A stretch of 29,122 nt of DNA, taken from positions 1 through 29,122 of the IMG/VR virus record IMGVR_UViG_3300037234_000200. The stretch is one strand, 5' to 3'. This DNA comes from a virus. The translations under genes and the position numbers were made by a program. The notes beneath the pieces were generated by a model. That model was not told the origin of the DNA. It was given only the letters and a program-made list of their open reading frames with translations, and made no database searches. This document shows, one piece after another, positions 7,898 to 16,345 of this stretch; position 1 is the first letter of the stretch, and every line of letters starts with the position of its first letter.

Positions 7898-9296
7898 TAA
7901 GATACCTCACAATATCCTGCATCAATGCTTCTTGGTCCCTGTCTTTACGACTCAAGGCATTGGCTATGACCACATCTATCGTGTCTTTAAATACAATGTG
8001 AACCACGTTGACTACCTTAGCTCTCTGCCCTTGTCTCCATAGCCTGTCAATCAACTGCGAGTAATGTTCTGCGTTGTAAGTTAGTGAGTACCAGATGACG
8101 TTACTGCCCCCTGCTTGCAAGTTCAATCCAAATGCAGCAGACGCAGGGTTGACTAAGAACTCTGAGTATTCGTAGTTATTCCATCCTGTTATCCACTTCT
8201 CTGCTTCTTTATCTTTAGTCCTGCTATCAAGGAACGGAGTGTTGTCGGACAACAGTCCTCTAAGATCATCACGTTCGTATTTAAAATTGTACGCGATCAG
8301 TGAATTACCTGTAAACATACCATTCAATTTCTTTAGCGCGTTGATCTTCTCTCCATGAATAAGGTGTGTCTTTCCACTTGCATCGTATATTCTACCCTGT
8401 AAGAACTGGCGTAGTTTCATATCAGTCGCTACCTGTGAAAAGGTTTCGACTTCTGCGCCACCTATCTCAAGAAAGAAGTTCTCTTCCAGTTCTTCGTATT
8501 GTTCTCGCAGGTCATCAGGCATATCTATTTCGATGTTGTGAAATTTGAGAGGTGGGAGTTCGAGGTGTTCGGTTTTCTTTAACCGAATAACGCGAGGGGC
8601 AATCTTCTCGGCTATTTCTTGTCTGCCCCCTGTGCGTTCACCATAGATTGTGACTCTACCGTGCAAGGTGTATGCGGGTACCATGTATAGCTTACGAAAC
8701 CCTGTGATGTTGCCGGTTCCAAGCGCACGACCACCATCTATAGTATACGCTTGTCCAAAAATGTCTTCCAATCCATTCGGGATGGGTGTTCCTGTTAGGT
8801 CAAAACGATACTTGAACTGGTGCATCAGTCGTTTAAACGCTTTGAATCTCTTGGTTGTCGAGCGTTTCATCCGCGTTGATTCATCGTAAAAGATTGAATC
8901 CCACGGCACCCCGTTGCTATGCCGTAATAAGTATGTGCTTAACCAGACTAATCCTTCATAGTTGATGAGGTGAAAATCTGCCGGCTCCATGACAGCCATA
9001 CGTCTTGAGTGTTCAGCGGTTCCTCTGTAGGTGCTGCCATGTATGGTACTGAACGTGAAATTCTGTGAGAAGTCCCACTCTTTTGCTTCTTGTCTCCATA
9101 CGTTATTCATAACGTACTTGGGGGCAACAACTAAACTGCCCCGAGTCCATCCACGTTTCTTTAACTGGTCATGGATGACCAATGATATGACGGTCTTACC
9201 CATACCAGTATCAAGAAACTGATAGCCGTACTGCATATTAATTGCATCAGCTATCGCTCTCCTTTGATACGGGTGTAGATTCTCCATCGTCCACAT
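7884..9296 (-). CDS. SNF2-type DEAD/DEAH helicase
   Basis: The 470-residue protein has the standard SF2 helicase layout. The Q-motif-like H-P-Y-Q-R-R is at about 8-13, motif I G-M-G-K-T at 31-35, motif II D-E-S-T at about 138-141, motif III L-T-G-T-P at about 168, and motif VI R-L-W-R-Q-G-Q-R-A-K at about 417-426. This short SNF2-like family is a standard member of phage replication modules, beside VRR-NUC, DUF2800, DUF2815 and family A polymerase genes, where it probably remodels replication forks or displaces bound proteins. It overlaps the nuclease gene by 50 bases. A palindrome copy at 8236-8258 supplies G-L-L-S-D-N-T-P near residue 347, between helicase lobe-2 elements. Confidence 0.88.
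   Translation of the reverse strand: MWTMENLHPYQRRAIADAINMQYGYQFLDTGMGKTVISLVIHDQLKKRGWTRGSLVVAPKYVMNNVWRQEAKEWDFSQNFTFSTIHGSTYRGTAEHSRRMAVMEPADFHLINYEGLVWLSTYLLRHSNGVPWDSIFYDESTRMKRSTTKRFKAFKRLMHQFKYRFDLTGTPIPNGLEDIFGQAYTIDGGRALGTGNITGFRKLYMVPAYTLHGRVTIYGERTGGRQEIAEKIAPRVIRLKKTEHLELPPLKFHNIEIDMPDDLREQYEELEENFFLEIGGAEVETFSQVATDMKLRQFLQGRIYDASGKTHLIHGEKINALKKLNGMFTGNSLIAYNFKYERDDLRGLLSDNTPFLDSRTKDKEAEKWITGWNNYEYSEFLVNPASAAFGLNLQAGGSNVIWYSLTYNAEHYSQLIDRLWRQGQRAKVVNVVHIVFKDTIDVVIANALSRKDRDQEALMQDIVRYLNGKV
8236..8258. repeat. Dispersed palindrome copy 4 (inside the SNF2 gene)
   Basis: Arms GGAGTGTTGTC and GACAACAGTCC around a central G, one mismatch between arms. On the coding (-) strand it is read as L-L-S-D-N-T. 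Confidence 0.75.
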
Positions 9297-9573
9297 ATTC
9301 TTCTATCCTTTCCATTAGTTGGTCTACCCCGGCTCTTGAATCTACTACAAATACGTTCATCTTCAACTTGCCAAGGCGTGTCAGTTCGCGGTGTTGTTTA
9401 GGAGTGGGCTTGCCACCCTCTCCTTTACACTCGATAAAAACAACAAACCCCGGCAGAACACATATCCTGTCGGGTACTGAATCTCTTCCTGGTGATATAA
9501 ACTTATAGGCAATACCACCACGGTCCTCAATCCTTTTCTTCAAGTGGGCTTCCACTTGTTTCTCGGTCTCCAT
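9247..9573 (-). CDS. VRR-NUC domain nuclease
   Basis: The 108-residue product is almost exactly one VRR-NUC domain of the PD-(D/E)XK fold. The G-R-D-S-V-P-D-R motif ends at residue 36 with D35 as the likely metal ligand, E-C-K is at 48-50, and K-P-T-P-K-Q at 55-60. The family cleaves branched or structured DNA; stand-alone phage versions travel with SNF2 helicases, as here. Upstream and downstream genes both overlap it, so it is translated within the replication operon. Confidence 0.87.
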   Translation of the reverse strand: METEKQVEAHLKKRIEDRGGIAYKFISPGRDSVPDRICVLPGFVVFIECKGEGGKPTPKQHRELTRLGKLKMNVFVVDSRAGVDQLMERIEEYVDDGESTPVSKESDS

Positions 9574-9814
9574 GATATAGTTCTCCCCATTTTACACGGT
9601 TAAGAGAATTGTATCTCTGTACTGCTCGCTCTCCAAATGTCTTAGAGAACGGACGCTTCACCATTAGGTATTTCAATGTCTTGAGTATCTCGTTCATATT
9701 CATCTGGCTAACTGCACCAGAGAATACGTCCCATCGAGTGCAGATTTTATCTAAAGCTCTAATATCAGCAGTCGGTAGAGTCTGCGCTTCGACTCTATCC
9801 TTGAACTTCGTCAT
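9527..9814 (-). CDS. Hypothetical replication-module protein, 95 aa
   Basis: I prefer the ATG at 9814, spaced 6 bases from AGGGGTG, to the GTG at 9823. The product is basic and predicted helical, with no cysteines beyond one and no recognisable catalytic motif. The segment N-M-N-E-I-L-K-T-L-K-Y-L-M-V-K-R-P-F-S is amphipathic. It overlaps the VRR-NUC gene by 47 bases and lies just after a perfect copy of the dispersed palindrome. A role in replication or recombination is suggested only by position. Confidence 0.55.
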   Translation of the reverse strand: MTKFKDRVEAQTLPTADIRALDKICTRWDVFSGAVSQMNMNEILKTLKYLMVKRPFSKTFGERAVQRYNSLNRVKWGELYHGDRETSGSPLEEKD

Positions 9815-9830
9815 AGTTTTCACCCCTTTC

Positions 9831-9851
9831 GACTATTGTCGGACAATAGTC
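9831..9851. repeat. Dispersed palindrome copy 5 (perfect, intercistronic)
   Basis: Perfect palindrome: GACTATTGTC, central G, then the reverse complement. Its right end overlaps the stop codon of the upstream left-going gene (9851-9853). It lies 17 bases before the next start and directly before that gene's ribosome site. Confidence 0.85.
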
Positions 9852-10273
9852 TAATCTTTGTATGCGACCTCTGCTGTAAAAAACATTTCATCAGGTGTCC
9901 ACATAAGTTTAGGAGTCCATCGCAACTCCGTTAGGTTAAAAGTATTTACATACCTATGTCGTATACATATATCTCGCTCATCCTCATCTTGGAACACAGC
10001 TAATTTATAGTTACGGTGTGGGTCTACTCGATCTGGAATATATACTACGCGAGTAGTTAACTTTGCAGTCATATATAAGCCAGTGATAGAACTTAATATC
10101 CTTTCTACCAGTCCATCTGGTATCCAGTTATAAAATGTATCAGGTACGGTCAAGACTTTAGAATTGTGTATGAGCCAGTCAGAACCTTTTATCCAGTTAT
10201 CGTTTATGTATGCGCTACCGAATACGAATTGTTGCCTAAAATCCTGTAGTTTTATCTTTATGGTTGGCTTCAC
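9851..10273 (-). CDS. Hypothetical protein, 140 aa
   Basis: The GTG start at 10273 follows AAAGGAT at good spacing, only 3 bases after the DNA polymerase stop. The product is soluble, with many aromatic and basic residues (for example W-I-P-D-G-L-V-E and R-W-T-P-K-L-M-W-T-P). I recognise no family. It is embedded between polymerase and nuclease genes, so an accessory role in replication is plausible but unproven. Confidence 0.55.
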   Translation of the reverse strand: MKPTIKIKLQDFRQQFVFGSAYINDNWIKGSDWLIHNSKVLTVPDTFYNWIPDGLVERILSSITGLYMTAKLTTRVVYIPDRVDPHRNYKLAVFQDEDERDICIRHRYVNTFNLTELRWTPKLMWTPDEMFFTAEVAYKD

Positions 10274-10275
10274 GA

Positions 10276-12291
10276 TTAATCCTTTCTGTATCGTTTACCG
10301 ACGTAACCATCGGCTCGTATGGGCAGACCCCTTGCCCATTCTGGTAAGACGCATAACGCTTCGCAGTAGGCTTCAAATCTATCTAATGTCTCTACTGCGG
10401 GTAGTGTAGACTCCTCTGCAATACTCTCATCATGCACCGACCCTATACATCTGAACCCTGCACGTTCTGCTTTTAACATACCGTATACGAGTAGGTCACG
10501 CGCTAACGCTTGAATAATATTCTCAACCAGACGACCTCCATGCACAGGCATATCCGGTGCGTGTGTTCCATCCTTTAGAACCCTGTGCTGATCCCCAAGT
10601 CTACGCCACTGTTTAGTAGCCCCATCAATACCCATGTATGTGAAGCATTGATTATCATACTGTGCATCCCGTTGGATTTGTGGTAATGGGTAAGCTAAAA
10701 ATCTATCAGATGGTAGGAGAATAAAACTGTATTCATCACGGCCTATGAATTTGATGGTAGTCGTACCAGTGTGTAATTCAAGCAAGGATTTCTCAAGCGT
10801 TGCTTTGATTAAAAAGTTCTGAACTGTGTACCACAGGTCTGGAATCTCAGGATACGTGCTACGGTAAAACTTCTTATCCTTCTCCGCAGCTTGATCTGAT
10901 AGTACAATGCCATAGTTACCGGCCACTCGTTGAAGGGCTGCTGCTCCGCCACCATACCCAAGACCGAGAACACAAGGTTTGGCATACGTGCGCTGTCTCT
11001 TACTCACCAAATCATACGACACGTTGAACCTGCGTGAAGCATACCGCTTGTACTGGTCGATCTTGTTGGCGAAGTCTTCAGTGGTACGCATATCATTGGC
11101 TGTCCAATGCAGCACGACATTCTCTACTGATACATAGTCAGCCACATATAGAACCTTACCATCTTCAGCCTTAATCATAGGACGCACCAACTTTGATGCT
11201 GCTGCCCCGATGTTACCGTAAGTATCCATTAAATACTGAATGTCTTTAGTGGTGAAATCATCAATAACTCTATCGGGGTCTTCGTGCTGTGCGCGGGGCA
11301 AGTTATGTAACTGCACTCCCACTCCTGCAAACCTGCCAGTGTGACCGCCATAGTATTTTAGATTCCCTTTAATCCTGCCATCCTTGCACAACATCTCAAC
11401 CATACGGTTAAACTTAGCTGTACTACTGTGTGATACAGCTTGGCGACAGCGAAGAATCTCACGAGTCTTAGAGTCAAACATTTTCTTATCGAGAATCTCG
11501 GCTATTGTAGGCGCAGCAAGATTGGGTAATCCATGCCCCTGTCCTTGGATATAGTTGGTGATCCTCTGAACTTGAGTACCTTTAGTGACCCTGCCATTGG
11601 TGATTTGATATAGCTTGCTATTGGCTATGTTCTTAAACTCTTCGATCTGCCCCATGATCTCATGAACAGACTCAATATCTATGGGAAATCCACGTTGATT
11701 CTGCACAAGCATATGCTCAAACACATCTTTCTCAAATTCGGATAGGTCATTTTTTATTAATGCTTTGTGGCAGGCTCGGGTAGTCCTTACGTCCTGCTTG
11801 CAATATTCATACAAGTCCATGAACTCTGCTCGGTTTGTGTCTGGTGTGGGTGGGCGTACTCCTGACTTGCGTACACATAAGGTGTTAATCAGCCTTGTGC
11901 CAGATGCATCTTTTTGGTGGGCTACATTGAGTACTTTGGCAAGCTCTTCTAACTTGGCAGGGAACCCGAAGAGTCGGGCTACAGCTTGAACATCAATGAA
12001 GTCATGGGGTGTGAAATCACGCTGATCTTCTTCGAAGCACTCGTTCCATCGGAACCACTGATGATTCAGCACCCCCATTTCAAACTCTATGTTATGAGCA
12101 GGGAGAGTGTTGTCTGACAATAGTGCGGAAGGAAACTCCTGTTCTGGAACCCATAGTTCTACTGGCTTATCATCAAGTGCATACGCCATACACAATGGTT
12201 CGAAGTACACTGATTCCATGTACTTGTATGATCCTGCTATCTTAATGTTAATATCGGAGCGCGTCTCGAAATCAATGTATAGATTAGTCAT
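10276..12291 (-). CDS. Family A DNA polymerase with 3'-5' exonuclease domain
   Basis: I start at the ATG 12291 because AAGGAG lies 5 bases upstream and the protein then begins M-T-N-L-Y-I-D-F-E-T, placing the exonuclease I motif (D7, E9) at the N terminus as in phage polymerases; this gives 671 residues. The exonuclease III region Y-C-K-Q-D-V is visible near residue 170. Polymerase motif A is Y-V-A-D-Y-V-S-V-E-N (about 385), motif B is the K-R-Q-R-T-Y-A-K-P-C-V-L-G-L-G-Y-G region (about 430-447), and motif C is V-H-D-E-S (about 618). It would replicate phage DNA. A palindrome copy at 12105-12125 encodes L-L-S-D-N-T at residues 57-62, between exonuclease motifs I and II. Confidence 0.92.
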   Translation of the reverse strand: MTNLYIDFETRSDINIKIAGSYKYMESVYFEPLCMAYALDDKPVELWVPEQEFPSALLSDNTLPAHNIEFEMGVLNHQWFRWNECFEEDQRDFTPHDFIDVQAVARLFGFPAKLEELAKVLNVAHQKDASGTRLINTLCVRKSGVRPPTPDTNRAEFMDLYEYCKQDVRTTRACHKALIKNDLSEFEKDVFEHMLVQNQRGFPIDIESVHEIMGQIEEFKNIANSKLYQITNGRVTKGTQVQRITNYIQGQGHGLPNLAAPTIAEILDKKMFDSKTREILRCRQAVSHSSTAKFNRMVEMLCKDGRIKGNLKYYGGHTGRFAGVGVQLHNLPRAQHEDPDRVIDDFTTKDIQYLMDTYGNIGAAASKLVRPMIKAEDGKVLYVADYVSVENVVLHWTANDMRTTEDFANKIDQYKRYASRRFNVSYDLVSKRQRTYAKPCVLGLGYGGGAAALQRVAGNYGIVLSDQAAEKDKKFYRSTYPEIPDLWYTVQNFLIKATLEKSLLELHTGTTTIKFIGRDEYSFILLPSDRFLAYPLPQIQRDAQYDNQCFTYMGIDGATKQWRRLGDQHRVLKDGTHAPDMPVHGGRLVENIIQALARDLLVYGMLKAERAGFRCIGSVHDESIAEESTLPAVETLDRFEAYCEALCVLPEWARGLPIRADGYVGKRYRKD
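12105..12125. repeat. Dispersed palindrome copy 6 (inside the DNA polymerase gene)
   Basis: Core TTGTCTGACAA at 12110-12120 with partly eroded outer arms. On the coding (-) strand it is read A-L-L-S-D-N-T-L. Confidence 0.7.
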
Positions 12292-12487
12292 GCTTCTCCT
12301 TCCATTCTCGAAAGTCTTCGAGTAGCTGTTGTGCTTGGGTACCTGTAAACTCAGTGAACTGGTATCCATGAACTTCTGACATTTCCTTGAGCACACACTC
12401 AGGGTCTAAATATATGTAGCCCCCATTAGCAAACATTGGTTCTACGAATCTATCTGGATATTTTTTTCTACATCTTTGGCATTTCAT
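12284..12487 (-). CDS. Small Cys-containing protein, 67 aa
   Basis: ATG at 12487; the stop overlaps the start of the DNA polymerase gene by 8 bases, which suggests coupling. Residues 3-6 form C-Q-R-C, as in a zinc knuckle, but only one further Cys (C31) is present, so a complete four-ligand site is not evident. The C-terminal half is helical and charged. A short AT-rich palindrome family member (12504-12537) sits directly upstream. Function unknown. Confidence 0.55.
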   Translation of the reverse strand: MKCQRCRKKYPDRFVEPMFANGGYIYLDPECVLKEMSEVHGYQFTEFTGTQAQQLLEDFREWKEKHD

Positions 12488-12503
12488 CTTGGCCCCTTTG
12501 GGG

Positions 12504-12537
12504 GAGAGCCGTTTTATAATATTATAAAACGGCTCTC
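12504..12537. repeat. AT-rich palindrome copy A with extended arms
   Basis: Perfect 34-bp palindrome with outer arms GAGAGCCG and CGGCTCTC and core TTTATAATATTATAAA. It fills the space between the DUF2815 stop and the next start on the left-going strand, so it may be a terminator, an operator, or both. Confidence 0.75.
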
Positions 12538-12546
12538 AATTAGATG

Positions 12547-13206
12547 TTAGAGGAACTCAAATTCGTCCTTAGTGGTTTCCTCATCAGGAGGAGGACTCAG
12601 TTGGTCAACGTCTTCAGTGGCGAAACTGGAGAACTCGTCCTTTGCAGCATCAACACTGATAACAGAGTCGAGTCGGGCGTCGTCCTTGATCTTCATGAGG
12701 ACTTCAATGTACGCCCCGATACCTTTGGACTTAACATCGAAGTAGCGAAACACAATACGTGAACGATACCACGCGCCAGAATAAATCACCTGATCGTCGA
12801 TCATAGCCGGGGGTAAAGGGTCCCCGGTTGGCCCCAAGATGATGGGCTGACGGAACTTATTACGGACGTTCATAAACAGATGACCGTGATATTCCTCATT
12901 TTCCTCGTGGTCGCCGTTACGCAGGGGGATTTTGACGTTAGGGGATTTAATCATATCCATCCCCTTCTTATCACCGAATTTGTCGATGAACACTTGGGTA
13001 AACATCTTACCCATATCCCCGGCCCATGTTTTAACCTCATCATCACTCATCGGCCACCGGAGTTGACAGCCCCATTCAGGTTTGTCTCCCTCGGAGAAGG
13101 CTTCCGGTTCGAGGATGCGTTGCATGAAGCTGCCCCTTGCCAATGGTGGTTTAACGCGGTAGATTTTCTTTTCCGCGTTCATATCAATCGTGTATGTTTT
13201 TGGCAT
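12547..13206 (-). CDS. DUF2815 family ssDNA-binding protein
   Basis: The 219-residue product matches the DUF2815 phage family, which acts as the ssDNA-binding protein of such replication modules. Features include a hydrophobic/aromatic beta-rich body (G-A-W-Y-R-S-R-I-V-F-R-Y-F, about 143-155) and a strongly acidic C-terminal tail ending D-E-F-E-F-L, like the acidic aromatic-ended tails of SSB and T7 gp2.5 that recruit polymerase and helicase. The ATG has a strong AAGGAGG site. It follows the DUF2800 gene closely, the usual pairing for this module. Confidence 0.82.
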   Translation of the reverse strand: MPKTYTIDMNAEKKIYRVKPPLARGSFMQRILEPEAFSEGDKPEWGCQLRWPMSDDEVKTWAGDMGKMFTQVFIDKFGDKKGMDMIKSPNVKIPLRNGDHEENEEYHGHLFMNVRNKFRQPIILGPTGDPLPPAMIDDQVIYSGAWYRSRIVFRYFDVKSKGIGAYIEVLMKIKDDARLDSVISVDAAKDEFSSFATEDVDQLSPPPDEETTKDEFEFL

Positions 13207-13216
13207 AATACCCTCC

Positions 13217-14761
13217 TTATGCTTCTTTCACGGTGAAGGCACCGTGCGCGTGTAAGATCACAGTGTAACCATCACGCTCGTTTAAATTCCGCAGACCACG
13301 AGTGACCTGCGACTCACTACCACTGAACAAGGCACTGGCAGCATCCGCGATTAACACACCCCCTTTCATGCCCAACTCCATCAACTGATATTTCTTCGTC
13401 GATTTCTTGGGTGGCGTAGAATTTTTACCTTCTAACACAATGTCATCTTCACTCTCATCATCGTTAAGTGAATTAACGAGAGCGTCAATGTCATCAGGTG
13501 CGTCTGACTGTTGTCCGACAACACTCTCCGGTTCAGCGAACTCTGCCATATCCGCTTCGACTGCTACGCTGACAGCTTCGCGTGTATCATGTTCATCCAC
13601 AAGGATTGTCTTGCCGGTGGGCTTGATGATATGCTTGGCGAGTTCAGCTTTACCTGCCTTGTCGAGTTTCTTCTCCGCTTGGGCAGGGGAAAGAACCTTC
13701 GGTTTGCTGAATGGATCGTCGATCTCGAAGTCATCCTTCAAGACCTTTTCGATCTTACTTGCATCAGCCCACTTCCGATTTGATTTACCATACACCAGTT
13801 TGAACCCCGGTATCTCGACCCCTTGAAGGGCTTGTTTCATCGCCCACTCACCGACCTTCTTGAAATAATTATCGAAGTCGGTCTGGTACTCCAGAATCTT
13901 GCCGGCTATGGCAGGATTCATGTAGTCGAGAGATAGGTCCATCTTCTCGCGCACGGATTTCGCCAATGGCTGAACGTCTGGAACCATTGGTACTCCACCC
14001 TCAGTTTCAGAGTAGGGTTTAAACTCGTCCTGCGCCACACCTAACAGATAGTTAGATCGGGCAGTACATACTCCATTGGCAGGGCAGAATTGGCACTGGT
14101 CCTCACCGGGATTACACACAGCATCAGGTTCACCTGCTGCTGCAAATGCAGGTTGAACTGACTTCTGATACCATGTTTTGATTTCATCTACAGTGGTTTC
14201 CCATGTGCGAGTGCCAGGAGGGATACGAGGTTGAAGGATCACAAGAAGTGCCTTCTTTGGGATGGGTGATATTAGGTTGTTTTCATGGATATGTTTCAAG
14301 GCTCCAAGAAAGTAAATCATCAGTTGGGCGTTGCCTTCCGCTTCAACTGATTTACCTCTGCCGAATTTGAAGTCAATCACAATAACGTAATCATCATTGT
14401 AAAGTAATACATCGACAGTACCCCAACATTGTTCGTTGAGGTTAACACGGACTTCAAGTTTACCACCCTTGATTCCGTATTCTGCTGATATGCGTTTGAC
14501 CTCATCCACACAATACTGGACCGCTTCAACGTGGTCATCGTCGATCTCTAATTCATAATCGTCGATGTTATGCGTGGTGCCGAGAAATTCAATCGACCCC
14601 ATCTTTTCACGTAGACACATTTCAGATAAGGTGTGGAGGATTGTACCTTCCATAGCGTACTCGGATGGCTTGTCGTCGACCCCTTCGGACAATCGGATCG
14701 AGCCGGGGCAAGGTATCCATCTATGCGCTGCGGAAGGGGCAAACTTGGCGTGTAGTGCCAT
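13217..14761 (-). CDS. DUF2800 family PD-(D/E)XK nuclease
   Basis: The 514-residue protein starts with the typical H-A-K-F-A-P-S-A-A-H-R-W-I-P-C-P-G-S segment (C18). It has the nuclease core G-T-V-D-V-L (about 112-117) with V-I-D-F-K-F-G-R-G (about 127-135) and a later Cys cluster, C-N-P-G-E-D-Q-C-x-x-C-(x5)-C (about 212-228); with C18 this suggests an Fe-S cluster as in AddB/Cas4-like nucleases. The family accompanies DUF2815 and family A polymerase genes in phages and probably acts in recombination or end processing. A palindrome copy at 13506-13526 lies in an acidic linker (about 412-418) and is read as S-V-V-G-Q-Q-S, a different frame from the other coding copies. The last 60 residues form an extra small domain. 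Confidence 0.82.
   Translation of the reverse strand: MALHAKFAPSAAHRWIPCPGSIRLSEGVDDKPSEYAMEGTILHTLSEMCLREKMGSIEFLGTTHNIDDYELEIDDDHVEAVQYCVDEVKRISAEYGIKGGKLEVRVNLNEQCWGTVDVLLYNDDYVIVIDFKFGRGKSVEAEGNAQLMIYFLGALKHIHENNLISPIPKKALLVILQPRIPPGTRTWETTVDEIKTWYQKSVQPAFAAAGEPDAVCNPGEDQCQFCPANGVCTARSNYLLGVAQDEFKPYSETEGGVPMVPDVQPLAKSVREKMDLSLDYMNPAIAGKILEYQTDFDNYFKKVGEWAMKQALQGVEIPGFKLVYGKSNRKWADASKIEKVLKDDFEIDDPFSKPKVLSPAQAEKKLDKAGKAELAKHIIKPTGKTILVDEHDTREAVSVAVEADMAEFAEPESVVGQQSDAPDDIDALVNSLNDDESEDDIVLEGKNSTPPKKSTKKYQLMELGMKGGVLIADAASALFSGSESQVTRGLRNLNERDGYTVILHAHGAFTVKEA
13506..13526. repeat. Dispersed palindrome copy 7 (inside the DUF2800 gene, other frame)
   Basis: GACTGTTGTC, central C, GACAACACTC: one mismatch between arms. 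On the coding strand it is read S-V-V-G-Q-Q-S. The central base makes the GGA codon here; a T in that place on the coding strand would be a stop. Confidence 0.85.
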
Positions 14762-14788
14762 GTTAGTCTCCTTTTAGACGCAGAAAAC

Positions 14789-14821
14789 CCTTGAGAGTGT
14801 TGTCAGACAACACTCTCAAGG
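14789..14821. terminator. Palindrome copy 8: long intercistronic hairpin
   Basis: Perfect 33-bp palindrome with arms CCTTGAGAGTGTTGTC and the reverse complement around a central A. It starts on the left-going strand 17 bases after the ParB-like stop and 28 bases before the DUF2800 start. The extended arms make a strong stem, but no clear U-run follows, so it may be attenuating rather than fully terminating. Confidence 0.65.
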
Positions 14822-14837
14822 TTAGTTGATGGATACG

Positions 14838-16067
14838 CTATTTCTTTTTCTTGTTGGCCCCACCGAAGCGCGCTCTCATCGCTTTGAGTTCCTCGGCAAG
14901 GTCTTTGAACATCGACTCGGCGTGAACGTACTGGGCCTTGGACACCTTATCCCTGCCCAATCGTGCCCTTGCCAAAACGTGTTTCATGGCTTCGACAAAC
15001 TGTTCAGCTTCTTCGCCTTTGGTTTTGGACACCGGCTCTGCGGTGGTGGTCTTTTTGGCGTCCTTCTCGGCCTTAATCTCATCCTTCTTCATGGCCGTAA
15101 ATTCCCGGATGGCTTCCAGAGGGGACAATTCCTTCCCATCTTCCTTCGCTTTTTCTTTGAAGGCGTCAATGTCCCGCAGGTCGTGATAGTTGTACCCCTG
15201 CGTTTCGATGATCTTCTCCGCAGCCTGAATATCAGCAGCCGAGGAGCGAATCTTGGCCCCATCTTCCGGGTCCACTTCGGTCATCAGATTCCGGATTTTG
15301 TAAGTCATAGCGACCGAGGGCAGTTTTTTAGCGATCTCTCGCAAGGCTTCGCCTTCCTTCCCCGGCTCGTTAATCAACTGACACGCCATCTGGATCGGTG
15401 CCAAACTGTAGGTATGCTCCCCGAGAAACTGCCTGATCGCGGACGCACTGACTCCTGTATTTTTGGCCCGAGTGAATGACCGATCATCCATTTTCAATGG
15501 ATTGGGGCTGTTCACCATCTGGATAAAATCCGCTGCATCGGTGGCTTTCCCCAACAGCGTTTCCAGAAAGGACTTGATTTGAAACACCATCAGGTACACG
15601 TTCTGATCGGTGTCCTTGCTCCACGCATCTGCGTTCTCGATCATGAAATTGCGGAGCATTTCATCCTTGGTGTAATTCTTTTTGACGACTTTAATACACC
15701 AGTCGCCATCCGAATCCTTGAACAGACCCCGAACCTTCTCGGCATCCCCTGCTTCGATCAACTCCTGCAAAGCCTTCTTGCGGTGATGACCACCACCACC
15801 TAACGAGAAGCGACCCATTCTATCAGCCACGACCTCGAAAGTGGACTGGAATCCGTCAACCAGATAGGTCTCTTTGAGACCCTTGAGTTTGTCCGGCATC
15901 CACTGGAATACCTCATCGTTCCGGTGGGGGTTATTGAGCAGTTCCATGACCTTTACGGCTACCAAACTGCCTTCAGGCTTATGCTCTTTAATCGGAGCAG
16001 CATCGACCACCTCTGCCTTTGTATCTTTTGCGGTAGTTTCCGCAGTTTCTGTTTTGGCGTTTGCCAT
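14838..16067 (-). CDS. ParB-like protein
   Basis: The 409-residue product has a ParB N-terminal-type region. N-P-H-R-N-D-E (46-52) is followed by a helical stretch and then G-H-H-R-K-K-A (93-99), the equivalent of the G-x-H-R-x-x-A signature that binds nucleotide in ParB/sulfiredoxin-fold proteins. A later I-E-N-A segment and V-S-A-S-A-I-R-Q-F-L-G helix resemble the helix-turn-helix part. The C terminus is a long Lys/Glu/Ala-rich helix ending in K-K-K-K. It may bind DNA or act as a nuclease-like early protein; no ParA partner is present, so plasmid-type partition is not supported. A ribosome site GAGGAG precedes the ATG. Confidence 0.68.
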   Translation of the reverse strand: MANAKTETAETTAKDTKAEVVDAAPIKEHKPEGSLVAVKVMELLNNPHRNDEVFQWMPDKLKGLKETYLVDGFQSTFEVVADRMGRFSLGGGGHHRKKALQELIEAGDAEKVRGLFKDSDGDWCIKVVKKNYTKDEMLRNFMIENADAWSKDTDQNVYLMVFQIKSFLETLLGKATDAADFIQMVNSPNPLKMDDRSFTRAKNTGVSASAIRQFLGEHTYSLAPIQMACQLINEPGKEGEALREIAKKLPSVAMTYKIRNLMTEVDPEDGAKIRSSAADIQAAEKIIETQGYNYHDLRDIDAFKEKAKEDGKELSPLEAIREFTAMKKDEIKAEKDAKKTTTAEPVSKTKGEEAEQFVEAMKHVLARARLGRDKVSKAQYVHAESMFKDLAEELKAMRARFGGANKKKK

Positions 16068-16097
16068 GATGATTTTCTCCTCTCATCAGTTTGTGTT

Positions 16098-16119
16098 CGT
16101 TTTATAATATTATAAATCG
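16098..16119. repeat. AT-rich palindrome copy B
   Basis: Core TTTATAATATTATAAA (16101-16116), flanked by CGT on the left and TCG on the right, so the outer arms are slightly imperfect. It lies about 31-50 bases upstream of the ParB-like start on the left-going strand. Confidence 0.7.
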
Positions 16120-16122
16120 GCC

Positions 16123-16314
16123 CTAACCAGTTTTCTTATCACCCCCTTTCGGACTGTTGTCCGACAACAGTCTGTAGTTTTTTCCATTCATCCAACAGCG
16201 AACGAGTCCGCAGATTAGACACGTACCTTTATAAGCTATGCGAGTATTGGCGAACTCATACCTTTTAAAGGACAGGTCTGGTATTAGACATTTGCATTTA
16301 CTGGTATTAGACAT
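16123..16314 (-). CDS. Small Cys-rich protein with palindrome-encoded C terminus, 63 aa
   Basis: First gene after the promoter at 16346-16374; the leader is about 25 bases. Cysteines at C7, C9, C32, C35 and C40 suggest a zinc-binding fold. Residues about 48-54 (R-L-L-S-D-N-S-P) are encoded by the perfect palindrome at 16152-16172, followed by K-G-G-D-K-K-T-G. The same R-L-L-S-D-N-S-P ending appears in the small terminase protein, so both proteins probably gained their C-terminal tails by reading through a palindrome. No family recognised. Confidence 0.55.
   Translation of the reverse strand: MSNTSKCKCLIPDLSFKRYEFANTRIAYKGTCLICGLVRCWMNGKNYRLLSDNSPKGGDKKTG
16152..16172. repeat. Dispersed palindrome copy 9 (perfect, at the 3' end of a CDS)
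   Basis: Perfect 21-bp copy: GACTGTTGTC, central C, then the reverse complement. On the coding (-) strand it is read L-L-S-D-N-S and is followed by CGAAAGGGGGTGA, a ribosome-site-like run that also follows copy 5. Confidence 0.9.
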
Positions 16315-16330
16315 ACACTTAGCCCCAAGT

Positions 16331-16345
16331 GGTACTTAAAGTACC
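16331..16345. promoter_or_regulatory. Operator-like palindrome at a transcription start
   Basis: Perfect dyad GGTACTT-A-AAGTACC directly downstream of the -10 box of the left-going promoter; the predicted start (about 16339) falls inside it. Such placement is typical of a repressor site. Confidence 0.6.

Noticed and set aside
14826-15479. Long plus-strand open frame of 217 codons opposite the ParB-like gene
   Set aside because: It is antisense to a gene with recognisable ParB-like motifs, starts inside the gene-end region and lacks family features.
14838-16067. Plasmid-type partition system
   Set aside because: Only a ParB-like protein is present, with no ParA ATPase or centromere-like array beside it.
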